Made by a program: the position numbers and the translations under genes. DNA of 64,000 nt from contig CAJXLB010000001.1 in NCBI GenBank assembly GCA_913055905.1, positions 868,001 through 932,000 on the forward strand. Reading direction: 5' to 3'. Source of the stretch: an uncultured Winogradskyella sp. GTDB taxonomy: Bacteria > Bacteroidota > Bacteroidia > Flavobacteriales > Flavobacteriaceae. Shown here in pieces: positions 26,750 to 36,247 of this stretch (its first letter is position 1; every line of letters begins with the position of its first letter). The notes beneath the pieces are model-generated. The model worked only from the letters and a program-made list of their open reading frames with translations. It searched no databases and was not told the origin of the DNA.

Positions 26750-27301
26750 ATGACAACTAAAATTTTATATCGCCTACTCTTCTTTTTTGTGTTGGTTCAA
26801 AGTGCAGTAGCGCAAGAAATCAATTGGATGACTATTGAGGAGGCCGTGGCACTTCAAAAAAACGAACCTCGCAAGATTTTTATGGATGTTTACACCAACT
26901 GGTGCGGTCCTTGTAAAATGCTGGATAAAAATACGTTTCATAATCCTGATGTGGTAGACTATATCAATACAAACTATTATGCCGTAAAGTTTAATGCTGA
27001 AGGTAATTCTGAAGTTAGTTACAAGGGAAAAACATTTAGTAACCCTAATTACGATCCGGCAAAGGCAAATCGTCGAAATAGTGCACACGAGTTTACACGT
27101 TATCTCAGGGTAACGGCCTATCCAACTATGGTATTTTTTGATGAGGAGGCTAATTTCATAGCGCCAATTTCGGGTTATATGAAACCGAGGCAGATTGAAT
27201 TGTATTTAAAACTTTTCAAATCGGATAAATACAAGGAGATGACTACCCAAGAGCAGTTTAATGCCTACTACAAGGCGTTTACACCGAGCTTTAAGGAATA
27301 A
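26750..27301 (+). CDS. Exported thioredoxin-like protein
   Basis: 183 residues with a signal peptide (LLFFFVLVQSAVAQ). The thioredoxin fold carries the redox pair in WCGPC at about residues 51-55, preceded by KIFMDVYTN, and a cis-Pro region AYPTMVFFDEE near 120. The spacing and partial insertion (GNSEVSYKGKTFSNPNYDPA) resemble the DsbD-gamma/DUF255-like Bacteroidota subgroup. It probably reduces or keeps disulfides in periplasmic proteins. It is convergent with comEC; the stops are adjacent. Confidence 0.88.
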   Translation: MTTKILYRLLFFFVLVQSAVAQEINWMTIEEAVALQKNEPRKIFMDVYTNWCGPCKMLDKNTFHNPDVVDYINTNYYAVKFNAEGNSEVSYKGKTFSNPNYDPAKANRRNSAHEFTRYLRVTAYPTMVFFDEEANFIAPISGYMKPRQIELYLKLFKSDKYKEMTTQEQFNAYYKAFTPSFKE

Positions 27302-29332
27302 TCAATCCAAAACAAAAGCACCTTCATCTTTGGTGTAATGAAAGTTAACAGCTTTTCTTCTACAAGTTGTTTTCCAACGGTTTACATAGTTAGTGTAATT
27401 GCTTGCGTCTGCAATGATATATTTAGGTTGCAAGGAGTCTATCATTCTTTCTAAATTGATTTTGGGAGAGTTGCTTAATAAAACTGTAGAGGGTTTAAAG
27501 GAAAGGTTGTTGTAGACACCCAACGAATCTATGACTAAAAGCATTGTCGTATCCAATTGGTAAACGGGTTCTAATTTATGTTGTGTAATGTCAGTTAGTT
27601 TTTCGCCGACCTTATAATTCTTAATTAGATTCTCATTAGTAATATCCAGTGTGTCAAGGTTATGGAATACGGCTAATTCCGAACCATTTTGAAGACCAAT
27701 GACCGTATGCCTACTCTTGTTAAATACAATTAATGCTTGTTTATCGGCCTTCAATGTATTAAAAATGGTATGAGCCTGTAATCCTAAGACAAAAACTAGT
27801 CCTGCCATCAGCCACTTTGCAGATTTTATTTTGTAAAACTGAAATAAAGCTATAGCAATGCCATAACTCAATATCACTTCATAAATGTCAAAAGGAATGT
27901 CCCTGAAAAGGAAATCTTCAAAAGCAGCTACCCAACCTATAAAGTCGTTGAGACTTTCAATGATTGTGCTGTAAATGTTTACTACAAGAGGAACCAAAAA
28001 GCCCAAAAGCGCAAGCACAATGACCAACAAGCCCAGACCTAGAATCAAACCTAAAAATGGAATCACCACAAGATTGGAAATAAAGAATAAACCTGGAAAT
28101 TGATGGAAATAATAAAGGCTAATAGGCAGCACGCCAATTTGGGCACCCAAAGTCACCGTAAAAATTTGCCAAGGCTTATCTATAATCCAAAATTTTGGGC
28201 TCCACAATTTATAAATCGCAGGTTGAAAGCTAACAATTCCCAATACGGCTAAGTAGCTCATCTGAAATCCAACTTCAAACAAAAAATTAGGCTTTATCAA
28301 AAGAATTAAAAAAGCAGAGATGACCAAGGTGTTGTAAATATTGGTTGGTCGTTTTAAGTGCATGGCAACACTGATAATGCTAAACATGGTTACAGCACGC
28401 GTAACAGATGGAGACAGACCTGCAATAATAGCAAATAGCCACAACAAAACTACTATAAGTGCAGGCCTTAGAATGTAACCAATCCTTAATAGCATCAGTG
28501 GTTTAAATAAACCGTTTAGAATTATCAGAATGATGCCCACATGCAAACCTGATACGGCCAAGATATGTATGGTGCCGGCATTGATATAGTTGTTGTAAAT
28601 GCTGCTGTCTATATCTTGACGTTGCCCTAATAGCATGGCGTTTATAATGCCAAGGGTATCAGGTTTAAAACCTGCAGCTTTCAGTTTGGAGTTAATGGTT
28701 TTTCTAAGAGCGTCTGCATAACCATAAATTGTAGTTTTCGATTCGCTCAATATCACATAATCTTTGGGAGTCAGGTATAGTTGATGATAAACATTTCTAC
28801 GTTCTAAAAACGTTTTGTAGTTAAATTGATGCGGATTCAACGGCCCTTGAATTGGTCTCAACTGGGCTGAGGTATTAAGGACATTATCGACGTCAAGCGG
28901 TTCAGTCAGGCTATCCTTCTTAACATTAATAAGTAGTGTCCCTGAAACCTCTTTCTCATTTAATGACATTATTGAAGCCATATATTTTTCATTATAAAGG
29001 TCCGGCTTCAGGCGTTCTGTTACCTTTAATATGAGGTGATTACTACTGTTTGGAGCAATACTTTTGGTGTAGTGGTTGGGTATATTTTTATCTTGGTTTA
29101 TGAGGTATGTGGTACATCCAATACTCGTCATCGTCACAAAGGCTAGTATGCCAAACAAAGGAGATTTAACGATAGTATTTCTAAATCGAAACCATAGTAC
29201 GCCTAAAATAAGAATCAAAATACTTGTAAGGACGAGAGCTGCGTGTAAATCAAATGAAGTGTAATAGCCCAACAGAATCCCTAGGACCAGAAAAAGGAAA
29301 AGTTTAATGATGTTGAAATTTAGTAACCTCAT
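27302..29332 (-). CDS. ComEC/Rec2-family competence membrane protein
   Basis: 676 residues. An N-terminal membrane pair and a DUF4131-type OB-like region (YTKSIAPNSSNHLILKVTER, HQFNYKTFLERRNVYHQLYL) precede the competence domain with about eight to ten helices. That domain contains INAGTIHILAVSGLHVGIIL, the family signature near 250, and GLSPSVTRAVTMF. The C-terminal metallo-beta-lactamase-like part is degraded: there is no HxHxDH motif in the last 200 residues. ComEC forms the channel for single-stranded DNA import. A loss of the nuclease-like domain activity is common in Bacteroidota versions. Confidence 0.9.
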   Translation of the reverse strand: MRLLNFNIIKLFLFLVLGILLGYYTSFDLHAALVLTSILILILGVLWFRFRNTIVKSPLFGILAFVTMTSIGCTTYLINQDKNIPNHYTKSIAPNSSNHLILKVTERLKPDLYNEKYMASIMSLNEKEVSGTLLINVKKDSLTEPLDVDNVLNTSAQLRPIQGPLNPHQFNYKTFLERRNVYHQLYLTPKDYVILSESKTTIYGYADALRKTINSKLKAAGFKPDTLGIINAMLLGQRQDIDSSIYNNYINAGTIHILAVSGLHVGIILIILNGLFKPLMLLRIGYILRPALIVVLLWLFAIIAGLSPSVTRAVTMFSIISVAMHLKRPTNIYNTLVISAFLILLIKPNFLFEVGFQMSYLAVLGIVSFQPAIYKLWSPKFWIIDKPWQIFTVTLGAQIGVLPISLYYFHQFPGLFFISNLVVIPFLGLILGLGLLVIVLALLGFLVPLVVNIYSTIIESLNDFIGWVAAFEDFLFRDIPFDIYEVILSYGIAIALFQFYKIKSAKWLMAGLVFVLGLQAHTIFNTLKADKQALIVFNKSRHTVIGLQNGSELAVFHNLDTLDITNENLIKNYKVGEKLTDITQHKLEPVYQLDTTMLLVIDSLGVYNNLSFKPSTVLLSNSPKINLERMIDSLQPKYIIADASNYTNYVNRWKTTCRRKAVNFHYTKDEGAFVLD

Positions 29333-29363
29333 GATAATCAGTCACTAAAATAGAAAAAAGTAC

Positions 29364-29873
29364 TTAAATCACACGTCTGGCCTGTACAAAGGCAAAGTAC
29401 CAGTATTTTTCAGCGATTGAGGATATCATAACGCCTTTACTCGTAGAGGCATGGATAAATTCAATATCACCTTGACGGACATTGGTAACAATCCCGACGT
29501 GATTCACTTTTCGGCTATTTTTTCTTGTGGCGAAAAAGACCAGATCGCCAACAGTAACCTCTTTGATATCTACCCAGTCACCTGTTTTAGCCAAGTCCCT
29601 TGTGGTCCTTGGTAGTTGAATATCATGTTTTTTAAAGCTTGTGTAAATGAGCCCAGAGCAGTCCATTCCACGTTTTGTGGTACCACCATATTTATAACGC
29701 GTTCCATTAAAAGTTTTGGCATAGTTAACAATGGATTTTGCTTTAGGAGTTGCAGGAGCTGGAGTATTAACTTTAATGGTTCTATGGGATTGATTTTTGG
29801 TGCTATATGCCTTTTTGGATTTGCAGCTACTTACTATAATTACCAGAAGTAAAAATGGAAGTAAACGTTTCAT
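29364..29873 (-). CDS. NlpC/P60 (C40) lipoprotein peptidase
   Basis: 169 residues with a lipobox (LLVIIVSSC, lipid Cys at 17). The NlpC/P60 domain covers about 45-165: catalytic Cys in RGMDCSGLIYTSF, His in NHVGIVT, and the third polar residue FIHAS. It cleaves peptidoglycan stems, probably gamma-D-Glu-mDAP linkages, at the cell surface or periplasm. The KYGGTTKRGMDCSG spacing is standard. It sits between comEC and lpxB, all minus, with gaps of 31 and 7 bases, so it is likely co-transcribed with lpxB. Confidence 0.92.
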   Translation of the reverse strand: MKRLLPFLLLVIIVSSCKSKKAYSTKNQSHRTIKVNTPAPATPKAKSIVNYAKTFNGTRYKYGGTTKRGMDCSGLIYTSFKKHDIQLPRTTRDLAKTGDWVDIKEVTVGDLVFFATRKNSRKVNHVGIVTNVRQGDIEFIHASTSKGVMISSIAEKYWYFAFVQARRVI

Positions 29874-29880
29874 ATTAATT

Positions 29881-30993
29881 CTATTGGGTTATAGCGCTGT
29901 AAATTAGTTTTGCCGTTTTATCGCTAGCACCTCGTCCTCCAAGTTTTTTCTCAAGTTCATAATAATCTAAAAATAAGGTTTCCCTCCGCTCAGCGTCTAA
30001 AATGGCCTTGAGTTCCTTTTTAAGTTGCTTTTCATTGAAAGCACCCTGAATCAATTCCTTAACAACTTCTCTGTCCATAATCAAATTTACCAATGAAATA
30101 AATTTTAGGGTTATGATGCGTTTAGCAATGTGGTACGAAATAAAATTAGCCTTGTAGCACACGACTTGCGGTACTTTAAAAAGTGCTGTTTCAAGTGTAG
30201 CAGTACCAGAAGTCACTAAGGCGGCAAATGAAATGCTTAACAGGTCATAGGTTTTATTGGAGATAAAGGCAACATCACGGTTTTTTATAAAGGTCTTATA
30301 AAACTCATAATCTTGACTCGGTGCTCCTGCAATAACAAATTTATAGTCTTCAAAATGGTCAACCATTTTCAACATGATGCTAAGCATTTTATTAATTTCT
30401 TGCTTCCTGCTTCCGGGTAGTAATGCAATTATGGGTTTAGTGCCTAGCTCGTATTCCTTTCGAAATAAATTTTCATCGACTTGCTTGCGCTCTACGATGC
30501 CGTCTATTAAGGGATGCCCGACAAAGTGAACCTCAAAACCATGCTTGGCGTAAAACGCTTTTTCAAACGGAAGGATAACATACATTTCATCTATATCGCG
30601 TTTAATTTTCTTTACCCTTCCAGCGCGTGATGCCCAAACCTGTGGTGAAATGTAATAGTGCGTTCTAAAGCCTTGCAATTTTGCCCATTTTGCAATTCTG
30701 AGGTTAAAACCAGAATTATCAATAAAAATGATAACGTCCGGCCGAAACTCCGAAATGTCTTTTTTGCAGTATGTTATGAGCCCAAGAATTTTCCTGAGAT
30801 TCATTATGACCTCGGCAAAGCCCATGAACGAACGGTCTTTATAATGTACCACACAAGTGCCGCCAACTGCTGTCATGAGGTCACCTCCCCAAAATCTAAT
30901 GTTGGCTTCAGGATCTTCCGTCAAAAGTGATTTCATGAGATTAGAACCATGCAAATCACCAGAAGCTTCACCTGCAATAATGTAATACTTCAT
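29881..30993 (-). CDS. lpxB: Lipid-A-disaccharide synthase
   Basis: 370 residues, the usual LpxB length. It condenses UDP-2,3-diacylglucosamine with lipid X to make the lipid A disaccharide. Motifs: AGEASGDLHGSNLMKSL at the start, FMGFAEVIMNL, IFIDNSGFNLRIAKWAK, YYISPQVWASRAGRVKKIKR, the GSRKQEI loop near 202 and TSGTATLETAL near 272. It acts at the inner-membrane face. Gene order surE-small membrane protein-lpxB-NlpC is contiguous with overlaps or gaps of under ten bases. Confidence 0.95.
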   Translation of the reverse strand: MKYYIIAGEASGDLHGSNLMKSLLTEDPEANIRFWGGDLMTAVGGTCVVHYKDRSFMGFAEVIMNLRKILGLITYCKKDISEFRPDVIIFIDNSGFNLRIAKWAKLQGFRTHYYISPQVWASRAGRVKKIKRDIDEMYVILPFEKAFYAKHGFEVHFVGHPLIDGIVERKQVDENLFRKEYELGTKPIIALLPGSRKQEINKMLSIMLKMVDHFEDYKFVIAGAPSQDYEFYKTFIKNRDVAFISNKTYDLLSISFAALVTSGTATLETALFKVPQVVCYKANFISYHIAKRIITLKFISLVNLIMDREVVKELIQGAFNEKQLKKELKAILDAERRETLFLDYYELEKKLGGRGASDKTAKLIYSAITQ

Positions 30994-30997
30994 CGGG

Positions 30998-31282
30998 TTA
31001 TAGGAATTTTATAATTAGGGTAAGTGCCAATACCATAAGTGTAGCTATAAGAACACCTTTGGCCCTATTATCTTGACGTTTTCTTATAAAAATAAAAAAG
31101 GCGCCCAAATTTAATAACGCTCCAATGCTCATCAGTTTTGTAAAGAAACCTTGCCGTATCGATTGCTCAACAACAAGTACCCAGTCATCAGAACGTCCAA
31201 ATATTTGAATGGCAAAAACTAAACCGAAAAGGGTAGCAATAACACCTACGACAAACCCGATCAAAACATCTTTATTAATCAT
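30998..31282 (-). CDS. Small three-helix membrane protein between surE and lpxB
   Basis: 94 residues with three membrane segments (about 7-25, 50-66 and 74-93). A conserved-looking amphipathic loop EQSIRQGFFTKLMSIG precedes the second. Start overlaps the surE stop by eight bases; lpxB begins four bases after the end. Such coupling suggests a shared role in envelope lipid metabolism, but I recognise no family. Confidence 0.65.
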   Translation of the reverse strand: MINKDVLIGFVVGVIATLFGLVFAIQIFGRSDDWVLVVEQSIRQGFFTKLMSIGALLNLGAFFIFIRKRQDNRAKGVLIATLMVLALTLIIKFL

Positions 31283-32048
31283 TGAGATTCCAGGTATTTA
31301 TACTTTTAATAGCGTGGTGGGCTGTTAGGTCAAAGCCTACAGGCACAACAGACACGTAGCCATTGGCAAGCGCCCATTCGTCTGTGTCTTCACCATTATC
31401 CATGTTTACAAATTTTCCTGTAAGCCAGTAATACTCACGTCCCATAGGATTGGTTCGCTTATCAAACTCCTCTTTCCAATTGGCGCGCGCTTGTCGGCAT
31501 ACCTTAATGCCTTTGAGTTTACCATTTTCAGTTTTGGGGATATTAACATTGAGGACCACACCATCTGAAAGCCCGTGGTTCAAAACTTCTTTCGTAATGG
31601 CCTTAACGGCAGGTTTGCAATGCTTAAAATTAGCATTCCAATTATAATCTAATAATGAAAACCCAATAGCTGGAATCCCTTCTATGCCAGCTTCTAGTGC
31701 TGCACTCATGGTGCCAGAATAAATCACATTGATTGAAGAGTTAGAGCCGTGATTAATTCCCGAAACACAAATATCCGGACGTCTGTCTAAAATTTCGTTT
31801 ACGGCCAATTTAACACAGTCTGCAGGTGTTCCGGAGCAGGCATATTCAGGTTGTTTGCCATCAATAGTTACTTTTTCTAAATGGAGTGTAGAATTAATCG
31901 TTATGGCATGACCCATAGCGCTTTGAGGACTATCTGGTGCTACGACAACCACATCTCCGAGGGTATGCATTACAGAAATTAAGGTCCGTAAACCTGGTGC
32001 TGTGATGCCATCATCATTGGTAACTAAAATTAAGGGACGTTTAGACAT
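31275..32048 (-). CDS. surE: 5'/3'-nucleotidase SurE
   Basis: 257 residues. It dephosphorylates nucleoside 5'- and 3'-monophosphates, a survival protein. Metal-site motifs are intact: VTNDDGITAPG at 8-18 with the Asp pair, APDSPQSAMGHA with Ser/Asn ligands and GINHGSNSSINVIYSGTMSA at about 96-115. It is first gene of the surE-lpxB minus-strand group. The upstream 200 bases are intergenic to the divergent protease gene and show no clear promoter element. Confidence 0.95.
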   Translation of the reverse strand: MSKRPLILVTNDDGITAPGLRTLISVMHTLGDVVVVAPDSPQSAMGHAITINSTLHLEKVTIDGKQPEYACSGTPADCVKLAVNEILDRRPDICVSGINHGSNSSINVIYSGTMSAALEAGIEGIPAIGFSLLDYNWNANFKHCKPAVKAITKEVLNHGLSDGVVLNVNIPKTENGKLKGIKVCRQARANWKEEFDKRTNPMGREYYWLTGKFVNMDNGEDTDEWALANGYVSVVPVGFDLTAHHAIKSINTWNLND

Positions 32049-32252
32049 AAATAAAACCGTGAATTTTCAGGGTAAAAATACTAAAAACCAAACGAACCTT
32101 GGATTCGTTTGCTTTAACAAAAAATTAGTGCCACTATTTTTTATGGCATGGTTTTTTCTTCTATTTTAGTGAAAATTTGAAATTGTTTCGGGTAATAAAA
32201 TCATCAATACAAGGTTATACACGGAACAATCTACAGATTAAGACAAAAAATA

Positions 32253-34430
32253 ATGAAGGGAAAATATAAGTTTTTACTGTTTGCGCTGCTCATTGCATTC
32301 GCATCCTGCAGCTTTACGAGTAAATCATTCGACAATTCGGATAAGGACAAATTATTAATTCAAATTATAACATATCTGCTCGAGCAAGGACATTTTAGTC
32401 CACAAGAACTCAATGACGATTTCTCACAGAATGTATTTGAAGATTATATCAATCAGCTCGATCCATTTAAGCGTTATTTCTACGCCTCGGACATTGAGGA
32501 GTTTGAAGCCTATAAAAATAACATTGACGACCAAATCAGGGCTTATGATTTGACGTTTTTTAATCTTACGCACCAACGCTTGCTTCAGCGTATAGCAGAG
32601 TCCAAGGAACTCTATGAACAGATTCTCGATAAACCCTTTGATTATACCAAAGACGAGGTGTACTCTGCCGATTATGAGTCGTTTGAGTTTGTAAATAGCA
32701 AGCGCGAAATGAAAGAGCGCTGGAGAAAACAGCTTAAGTTTTCTACAATAGCCAATTATGATGACCTTATTGCCCAGCAGGAAAATGAGGCTGATGCTGA
32801 GGATATCCCTGAAGGGTCCTTTTCTTCCAAAAACGAAAAAGCAAAACGCGAAGCCAGGAAGAGTCTAAAAGATTTAGAAGAAGAGGCACGATTGCAAACA
32901 AAGGAATCATTAGATGAGCTCTACACCTATATAGATGATAGAGACCGTGATGATTGGTTCGGTGTTTATATTAATGCTATAGTCGAAGAATTTGACCCTC
33001 ACACATCGTATCTCCCACCTGCGGATAAAGAACGTTTTGATCAAACGATTTCAGGAAATTTTGAAGGTATCGGAGCGCGACTATCCAAAAAGCGTGACGC
33101 CATTTCTGTGGTAGAACTTATAAGTGGTGGGCCTGCATGGCGAGCCAATGAGTTGGAAGTGGGCGACGAAATCTTAAAAGTAAAACAAGAAGACGAAGAA
33201 GAGGCTGTTAGCATCGTTGGGATGCGCCTTGATGATGCCATTAAGTTTATCAAAGGACCAAAAGGTACTGTTGTGACCTTGACCTTAAAAAGAGTAGATG
33301 GCACCATTGAAGATATATCCATTACGCGAGATATTGTTGAGCTCGAAGAAACCTTTGTAAAGTCTTCTATTGTTGAAAAAGATGGACATACCTTTGGGGT
33401 AATCAACCTTCCAAAATTCTATATAGATTTTGACGATGCAACCCAACGCAACGCTGCGTCGGATATGAAAAAAGAACTAATAAGACTTAAGAAGCAAAAT
33501 GTAGAAGGCTTGGTCTTGGACCTAAGAAATAATGGTGGAGGGTCACTGCAAACCGTTGTGGATATGGTTGGGCTCTTTATAGAGGAAGGTCCAGTGGTAC
33601 AGGTTAGAACAACTGGAGAGCCTAAGGAAGTCTATTCAGATTCAGATAAGAGCATTTATTGGGACGGACCATTAGTGGTGCTCGTTAACGAATTATCCGC
33701 TTCGGCATCAGAGATATTTGCTGCAGCGATGCAGGATTATAAGCGCGCCATCGTTCTGGGAAGTAAACAAACCTATGGTAAGGGAACCGTTCAAATTATA
33801 TTCGACTTAAACCGGATGGTTAAAAATAACACAAAAGGAGACATGGGAGCCTTGAGGTTTACAACGCAGAAATATTATCGTATTAATGGTGGCTCTGTAC
33901 AATTGGAAGGTGTAAAAAGTGATGTCATAGTCCCAGACCGTTACAGTTACATCAATATTGGTGAAAAGGACACTGATAATCCACTACCTTATGATAGGAT
34001 AGATGCTGTAAATTATGAAGTGTGGAATAATTATTATGATTACGACACTACAATTGCAAGGAGCAAGGCACGAATGGCAGCCAATGAACAATTGAAACTT
34101 ATTGATGCCAATGCCAAATGGGTAAAAGCCATGCGCGAGCGTGAGACCTATTCGCTGAATTATGAGAATTACCGTAAGGAAATGGAGCTGAATGAGGAAG
34201 AGGTTAGACAATTTGAAGAACTCTCCCAGTATCAAACAGACCTAACGTTCTCTTCACTACCCTACGAGTTACGGCTCATGGATCAAGATAGTGTGCTTAA
34301 GCAGAAGCGCGTAAGATGGCATGAGAGCCTTTCAAGCGATGTATATATCGAAGAAGCTCTAAATGTATTACACGACCTTAAAATGAGTTATACCATAAAC
34401 AACAAAGTGGCTACCTCGGTAAAGAATTAA
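32253..34430 (+). CDS. Tail-specific (carboxy-terminal processing) protease, S41
   Basis: 725 residues with a lipoprotein signal (LLIAFASCSF, Cys near 19). An N-terminal helical domain is followed by a PDZ domain (VVELISGGPAWRANELEVGD, about 285-355), then the S41 core. The catalytic Ser lies in NELSASASEIF (about 485) and Lys in GKGTVQ (about 510). The C-terminal extension of about 150 residues corresponds to the DUF3340 region of the Prc/Tsp type. It degrades periplasmic proteins from their C-termini and processes PBP3-like proteins in Enterobacteria. Nine bases separate it from the permease gene. Confidence 0.93.
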   Translation: MKGKYKFLLFALLIAFASCSFTSKSFDNSDKDKLLIQIITYLLEQGHFSPQELNDDFSQNVFEDYINQLDPFKRYFYASDIEEFEAYKNNIDDQIRAYDLTFFNLTHQRLLQRIAESKELYEQILDKPFDYTKDEVYSADYESFEFVNSKREMKERWRKQLKFSTIANYDDLIAQQENEADAEDIPEGSFSSKNEKAKREARKSLKDLEEEARLQTKESLDELYTYIDDRDRDDWFGVYINAIVEEFDPHTSYLPPADKERFDQTISGNFEGIGARLSKKRDAISVVELISGGPAWRANELEVGDEILKVKQEDEEEAVSIVGMRLDDAIKFIKGPKGTVVTLTLKRVDGTIEDISITRDIVELEETFVKSSIVEKDGHTFGVINLPKFYIDFDDATQRNAASDMKKELIRLKKQNVEGLVLDLRNNGGGSLQTVVDMVGLFIEEGPVVQVRTTGEPKEVYSDSDKSIYWDGPLVVLVNELSASASEIFAAAMQDYKRAIVLGSKQTYGKGTVQIIFDLNRMVKNNTKGDMGALRFTTQKYYRINGGSVQLEGVKSDVIVPDRYSYINIGEKDTDNPLPYDRIDAVNYEVWNNYYDYDTTIARSKARMAANEQLKLIDANAKWVKAMRERETYSLNYENYRKEMELNEEEVRQFEELSQYQTDLTFSSLPYELRLMDQDSVLKQKRVRWHESLSSDVYIEEALNVLHDLKMSYTINNKVATSVKN

Positions 34431-34439
34431 ATTGCGTTT

Positions 34440-35534
34440 ATGTCAGCCCAAAATAATTCATTGACAAGCTTTGCGCTCCAAAAATTCAGAAGAAATTTTT
34501 GGGGCGTTTTTAGTTTTGGGCTCATTGTAACGGTTGGTATTGTTGCAATATTGGCTTATGTCATTGCACCAGATGCGTCAAAAAATGCCAATCAGATGCA
34601 TTTGGCCATACATTCAAAACCGCCTGGGTTTAAGGTAAACATGCTTACCATTCCATCCGAAAGCATTACCGAACAGGGCTTTTTTAATAAACTTTTGTTT
34701 GGTGCGGTAAATCCCAATACGGAAATACCTATTGAATCGTATGTGATAAATGAAAATAGCTTAATATATACAGCGTATGCTGGTGATGGTCTAGAAGGAC
34801 TTGAAAAAGAGCTGTCGTTATCAGTTTTTCCAAATGGAAAGGTGCAGGATTATATTGAAGAGAGAACGTTTTTGTTTGGTACGGATAAATATGGTCGCGA
34901 TTACTTAAGTAGAATACTAATTGGTTCTAGGATTTCTTTCTCCATTGGGTTTGTCGCTGTACTTATCTCCTTGGTTGTAGGGCTGCTCTTAGGTAGCTTA
35001 GCAGGTTACTATGGCGGACGATTGGATGCACTAATTATGTGGCTTATAAATGTAACATGGTCTATACCAACCTTATTGATGGTTATTGCCATTACCTTAG
35101 CCTTAGGTAAAGGCTTTTGGCAAGTATTCATTGCCGTTGGTTTAACCATGTGGGTCGAGGTGGCTAGAGTAGTGAGAGGTCAAATTATCAGTGCTAAGGA
35201 ACTTCAGTTTGTTACGGCCGCAAGAGCCCTTGGTTTTAGTGATTTTAGGATTATTACAAAACACATTCTGCCCAATATATTTGGCCCTTTAATTGTGATT
35301 TCAGCCGCTAATTTTGCTGCTGCCATTCTTATTGAAAGTGGTTTGAGTTTTTTGGGTATTGGAGCACAGCCGCCAATGGCAAGCTGGGGCGGAATGATCA
35401 AAGACCACTATAATTATATCATTTTAGGAAAACCCTATTTAGCCTTAATTCCAGGGTTTTGTATCATGATTTTGGTAATGTCCTTTATGCTCATGGGCAA
35501 TGCGCTCAGGGATGCTTTGGATGTGAAGGTTTAG
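34440..35534 (+). CDS. Orphan Opp/Dpp-type ABC transporter permease (DppC/OppC)
   Basis: 364 residues with six membrane helices. A long periplasmic insertion follows the first (about 45-140), larger than in typical DppC. The binding-protein-dependent permease EAA loop appears as TAARALGFSDFRIITKHILP. FGTDKYGRDYLSRIL precedes the second helix, as in OppC. No ATPase, second permease or binding protein is adjacent, so its partners must be encoded elsewhere. It is probably co-transcribed with the protease upstream. It imports peptides or nickel (inference by family). Confidence 0.88.
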   Translation: MSAQNNSLTSFALQKFRRNFWGVFSFGLIVTVGIVAILAYVIAPDASKNANQMHLAIHSKPPGFKVNMLTIPSESITEQGFFNKLLFGAVNPNTEIPIESYVINENSLIYTAYAGDGLEGLEKELSLSVFPNGKVQDYIEERTFLFGTDKYGRDYLSRILIGSRISFSIGFVAVLISLVVGLLLGSLAGYYGGRLDALIMWLINVTWSIPTLLMVIAITLALGKGFWQVFIAVGLTMWVEVARVVRGQIISAKELQFVTAARALGFSDFRIITKHILPNIFGPLIVISAANFAAAILIESGLSFLGIGAQPPMASWGGMIKDHYNYIILGKPYLALIPGFCIMILVMSFMLMGNALRDALDVKV

Positions 35535-36235
35535 TTCTCCTTTTTGGATAGGTCCTGTTTGGACGTATTCGCCTGAAAAAATAAAGGCCATATATCATCC
35601 TTTAAATTTGATGAGAAACGGTCAGCTCTTTGTTCGCCGTTTTCAATTAAAGTTTGTCCATTTGGTTTAATGGCGGCATGAGAACCACAGGTTGTTGGCG
35701 TTGTAAAAAGGTTATTTCTGAAAAAATTATTTTTATCCAGAAAGAAGTATTCGTCTTTGCTTTTAGGTCTGTTTCTCAATTTTAGACCATTCTCGAATAA
35801 AGCCACAAAATAAATATCTTTGTTGTTTAAGCTATCTTTAATTGGTTTCAGAAACGACTTTCGTCGCCGTATTTCATCAGCTGCCCATTTATTGTCTTTG
35901 TGCTCTGACGAGCACAGGTCGTCTTTATAATAATATTCAATAATAATACTACTGCTATCTGGTACTTGGATAGAGCCTAACTTTTCTAACTCTCTTTTAA
36001 TTAAACCATACTCAAAATAACCTCTGTAATATCTGCCTGTATATAACTTGTGAAATTGTGTTCTTTTCGCTCCATGCCAAGACCACGCTCTTAAGCCAAG
36101 TTTCTTGTTTCTTCCTTTACTCATGTAATAGCTCTTACTTATAGTGTCTCCATTGACATCTAAGAATACATGAGTTTGACATTGGATAGATGAACATAAG
36201 CTGATGAAAAGTAGTATAAAAAGGGAACGCTTCAA
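35531..36235 (-). CDS. Exported protein of unknown function
   Basis: 234 residues. The signal peptide MKRSLFILLFISLCSSIQC follows a TTG start; there is no ATG nearby that keeps it. The mature part is basic and rich in Tyr, Lys and Ser, with two Cys (DDLCSSEH and TTCGSHAA). I recognise the fold of no known family. It ends four bases inside the convergent permease gene. It is downstream of engB by 12 bases and probably rides on that transcript. Confidence 0.65.
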   Translation of the reverse strand: MKRSLFILLFISLCSSIQCQTHVFLDVNGDTISKSYYMSKGRNKKLGLRAWSWHGAKRTQFHKLYTGRYYRGYFEYGLIKRELEKLGSIQVPDSSSIIIEYYYKDDLCSSEHKDNKWAADEIRRRKSFLKPIKDSLNNKDIYFVALFENGLKLRNRPKSKDEYFFLDKNNFFRNNLFTTPTTCGSHAAIKPNGQTLIENGEQRADRFSSNLKDDIWPLFFQANTSKQDLSKKEN

Positions 36236-36247
36236 TACTTGGAGGAA

